Shown here: in pieces, positions 61,370-64,000 of the stretch
Layout: each line of letters opens with the position of its first letter
How positions within the stretch are numbered: position 1 is the stretch's first letter
From: Micromussa lordhowensis
Taxonomy: Eukaryota; Cnidaria; Anthozoa; Scleractinia; Lobophylliidae
Direction: 5' to 3'
Assembly: GCA_964020085.1 (NCBI GenBank)
Contig: OZ026598.1
Location: 15,644,930 to 15,708,929 of the forward strand
DNA length: 64,000 nt
Translations under genes and position numbers: made by a program
Notes under the pieces: generated by a model
What the model was told of the DNA's origin: nothing
The model's input: only the letters and a program-made list of their open reading frames with translations
Database searches by the model: none

Positions 61370-62809
61370 CAACAAGCTATGTCCGCCATTTTGAATCATC
61401 AAATCCAACCGGTCTCGAACCCAGTCTGACCGGTTTGACAGTGCACCCTCATTGGTTCTCAGACAAGTCTTTGTTCTTTCTCTATATAAGCGCGATATCA
61501 CCCGGATGGTTGGGCGGTACGTTCACTCCAATACAACACACACATCTCTCTTAAAAACTCATGCAATATTCAATAATAAAACTCTTAAAACAATACATGT
61601 TTAACAGTATTCTCTCTCTCTCAATTTCCTTCACATGTACCTACATGGCCTGCATCTGAATGTGAATGCAGGTTCATAATGGGTAGAAAGCGTGCAAGAC
61701 TTTCATGCCAAATGGACAGCGACATCTTTGAGTCCTCAGCTTCTTCCGCTATAGTTTTCCCCTTCTTCTGGCCTCTTCTATAAAATGTTCTCCACAATCA
61801 AACCAGCAACACCACATTCTATCGCGCGCGCAAGATCGCAACGTTTATTATGACACAGTCACTTTAGTCTTCAGAACAAATTCAGGTTTTCCGTTGTGGC
61901 TGGAGTTTCGGCTGTCAACACAGAAAATGGTTTTCGTCACTTGCTGGTTAGCGTTCATTGCTGTCAGCAATGTCATTGGACACTTTACTAAGAATCGCTG
62001 CGATGAAAGGTAAGGGTAAATAACAAAGATAATAGTTTTCTAATGTCGAATGAGGGAAAAAAAATAAACTATTTCAACTCCGCAAACTGCTTCTCCAATG
62101 GCAGCGGCTTGTTGTAAAAGTTCCACGACTTTAGTTTTTTGTTAGTATTATCGCAAGAAGAAGCAACTTTCAAGATTTATTTTATTAATATTCTAAATTG
62201 CGTTTACAAAATATAATGAGACCAGCCGTTATGAGAAGAAAGATCAGTTTGCCTTATCGGTGGACCGTGTCCATGGCGACAGTGTAAACAAAAGGGTCGC
62301 GTGGCGAGTTGGCGCGGAACATTTGTTGCCGGTTTTCAGTGTCACGCCATTCAAAATATAAATCAAAACTGTTCAGTAGATGAAGTCCAGAATCTGAGAA
62401 AAGAAAGAAGGTAACTATAGCAAAGACTCTCGCCAAGATCCAGGTCACAGCAATTTTTCTTCTGCAAGATACGCGGAGAAGCCAAATTTATAGAGATTTG
62501 TCGGCCGGAAACCAACAGAAACATCTTTCACTGAGGTTTGCTACAAAAGGAGAAATTTATCTCTCGAGGAACTCAAAAACGATTAAAATAATACGAGAGT
62601 AATTGCGAATTAAAGCTCAAATGATTTCGATTAGGACAGTGTAACAATAGGTAGTTGTTCTAAGTTATGTTCTTGTGAAGAAATGTCTAACTAAGGTGAT
62701 ACGTTTTGTTTATAGACGGCTGAGAACTTTGATAGATTCCAGCAATGCACCAAGGAAATGTTTTCCGTTACGTTTAAATCATCTCCTTAAAACCGGTTTG
62801 ACCTGATCC
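61370..62809 (-). repeat. Array unit R7
   Basis: 1,440 bp because of one extra CT in the tctctctc run. Confidence 0.96.
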
Positions 62810-64000
62810 CAACAAGCTATGTCCGCCATTTTGAATCATCAAATCCAACCGGTCTCGAACCCAGTCTGACCGGTTTGACAGTGCACCCTCATTGGTTCTC
62901 AGACAAGTCTTTGTTCTTTCTCTATATAAGCGCGATATCACCCGGATGGTTGGGCGGTACGTTCACTCCAATACAACACACACATCTCTCTTAAAAACTC
63001 ATGCAATATTCAATAATAAAACTCTTAAAACAATAAATGTTTAACAGTATTCTCTCTCTCAATTTCCTTCACATGTACCTACATGGCCTGCATCTGAATG
63101 TGAATGCAGGTTCATAATGGGTAGAAAGCGTGCAAGACTTTCATGCCAAATGGACAGCGACATCTTTGAGTCCTCAGCTTCTTCCGCTATAGTTTTCCCC
63201 TTCTTCTGGCCTCTTCTATAAAATGTTCTCCACAATCAAACCAGCAACACCACATTCTATCGCGCGCGCAAGATCGCAACGTTTATTATGACACAGTCAC
63301 TTTAGTCTTCAGAACAAATTCAGGTTTTCCGTTGTGGCTGGAGTTTCGGCTGTCAACACAGAAAATGGTTTTCGTCACTTGCTGGTTAGCGTTCATTGCT
63401 GTCAGCAATGTCATTGGACACTTTACTAAGAATCGCTGCGATGAAAGGTAAGGGTAAATAACAAAGATAATAGTTTTCTAATGTCGAATGAGGGAAAAAA
63501 AATAAACTATTTCAACTCCGCAAACTGCTTCTCCAATGGCAGCGGCTTGTTGTAAAAGTTCCACGACTTTAGTTTTTTGTTAGTATTATCGCAAGAAGAA
63601 GCAACTTTCAAGATTTATTTTATTAATATTCTAAATTGCGTTTACAAAATATAATGAGACCAGCCGTTATGAGAAGAATGATCAGTTTGCCTTATCGGTG
63701 GACCGTGTCCATGGCGACAGTGTAAACAAAAGGGTCGCGTGGCGAGTTGGCGCGGAACATTTGTTGCCGGTTTTCAGTGTCACGCCATTCAAAATATAAA
63801 TCAAAACTGTTCAGTAGATGAAGTCCAGAATCTGAGAAAAGAAAGAAGGTAACTATAGCAAAGACTCTCGCCAAGATCCAGGTCACAGCAATTTTTCTTC
63901 TGCAAGATACGCGGAGAAGCCAAATTTATAGAGATTTGTCGGCCGGAAACCAACAGAAACATCTTTCACTGAGGTTTGCTACAAAAGGAGAAATTTATCT
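62810..64000 (-). repeat. Array unit R8, cut by window edge
   Basis: Shares agaatgatcag with R6; private caataaatgt near 63035. Confidence 0.96.

Larger units (their letters stand above)
52924..64000 (-). repeat. Right tandem array, 8 copies of the same unit, inverted
   Basis: Reverse complement of the left-array unit. Units occupy 52924-54178 (starts mid-unit), 54179-55616, 55617-57055, 57056-58493, 58494-59931, 59932-61369, 61370-62809 and 62810-64000 (cut by the window end). Homology begins at the run aaaaactcatg; the three bases before it differ from the unit. No copy here carries the 277-bp duplication, and none carries the A-to-G change that lengthens the leftward ORF in nine left-array copies. 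Confidence 0.98.

Overview
The window looks like animal nuclear DNA: AT-rich, short genes with GT-AG introns, many foldback/MITE-type repeats and no prokaryotic gene layout. Several repeat types (a 5S rRNA-derived sequence, hairpin MITEs, a 'ggtctcctttagggg' minisatellite) fit an anthozoan cnidarian such as a stony coral. That assignment is inferred from memory of such genomes and was not tested.

Layout. (1) Bases 1-34408 are a head-to-tail tandem array of a unit of about 1,438 bp: 24 copies, the last cut off after 780 bp. (2) Bases 34409-52923 are a non-array spacer. (3) Bases 52924-64000 hold the same unit in the opposite orientation: 8 copies, the first starting mid-unit, the last cut by the window edge. 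The window is therefore a very large inverted repeat (arms at least 34 kb and 11 kb) around an 18.5-kb spacer, and both arms may continue outside.

Each array unit has features of transcribed DNA. A TATAAAT box faces right, with AATAAA signals about 300 bp downstream. A TATATAAG box with an upstream CCAAT motif faces left, with an AATAAA about 570 bp downstream. Neighbouring units thus form a head-to-head promoter region of about 430 bp, which holds three AACCGGTT-like sites and a YY1-like motif. Only short ORFs are present; a leftward signal-peptide-like exon ending in a good splice donor is the most gene-like.

The spacer holds one gene I can reconstruct with fair confidence: a six-coding-exon, 184-residue protein on the plus strand (37577-41273). 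It has a proline-rich middle, a CCHC zinc knuckle and a Gly/Arg-rich tail, and all five coding introns are phase 1. A 90-residue minus-strand ORF with a signal-peptide-like start lies at 52441-52713, beside the right array. Most of the remaining spacer is palindromic mobile DNA: a 563-bp MITE, several smaller hairpins, a 3,191-bp foldback element with a perfect 6-bp target duplication and a 5S rRNA-like sequence in each arm, and a second, more diverged foldback. I saw no virus, CRISPR array, prokaryotic operon, intact transposase or tRNA gene.
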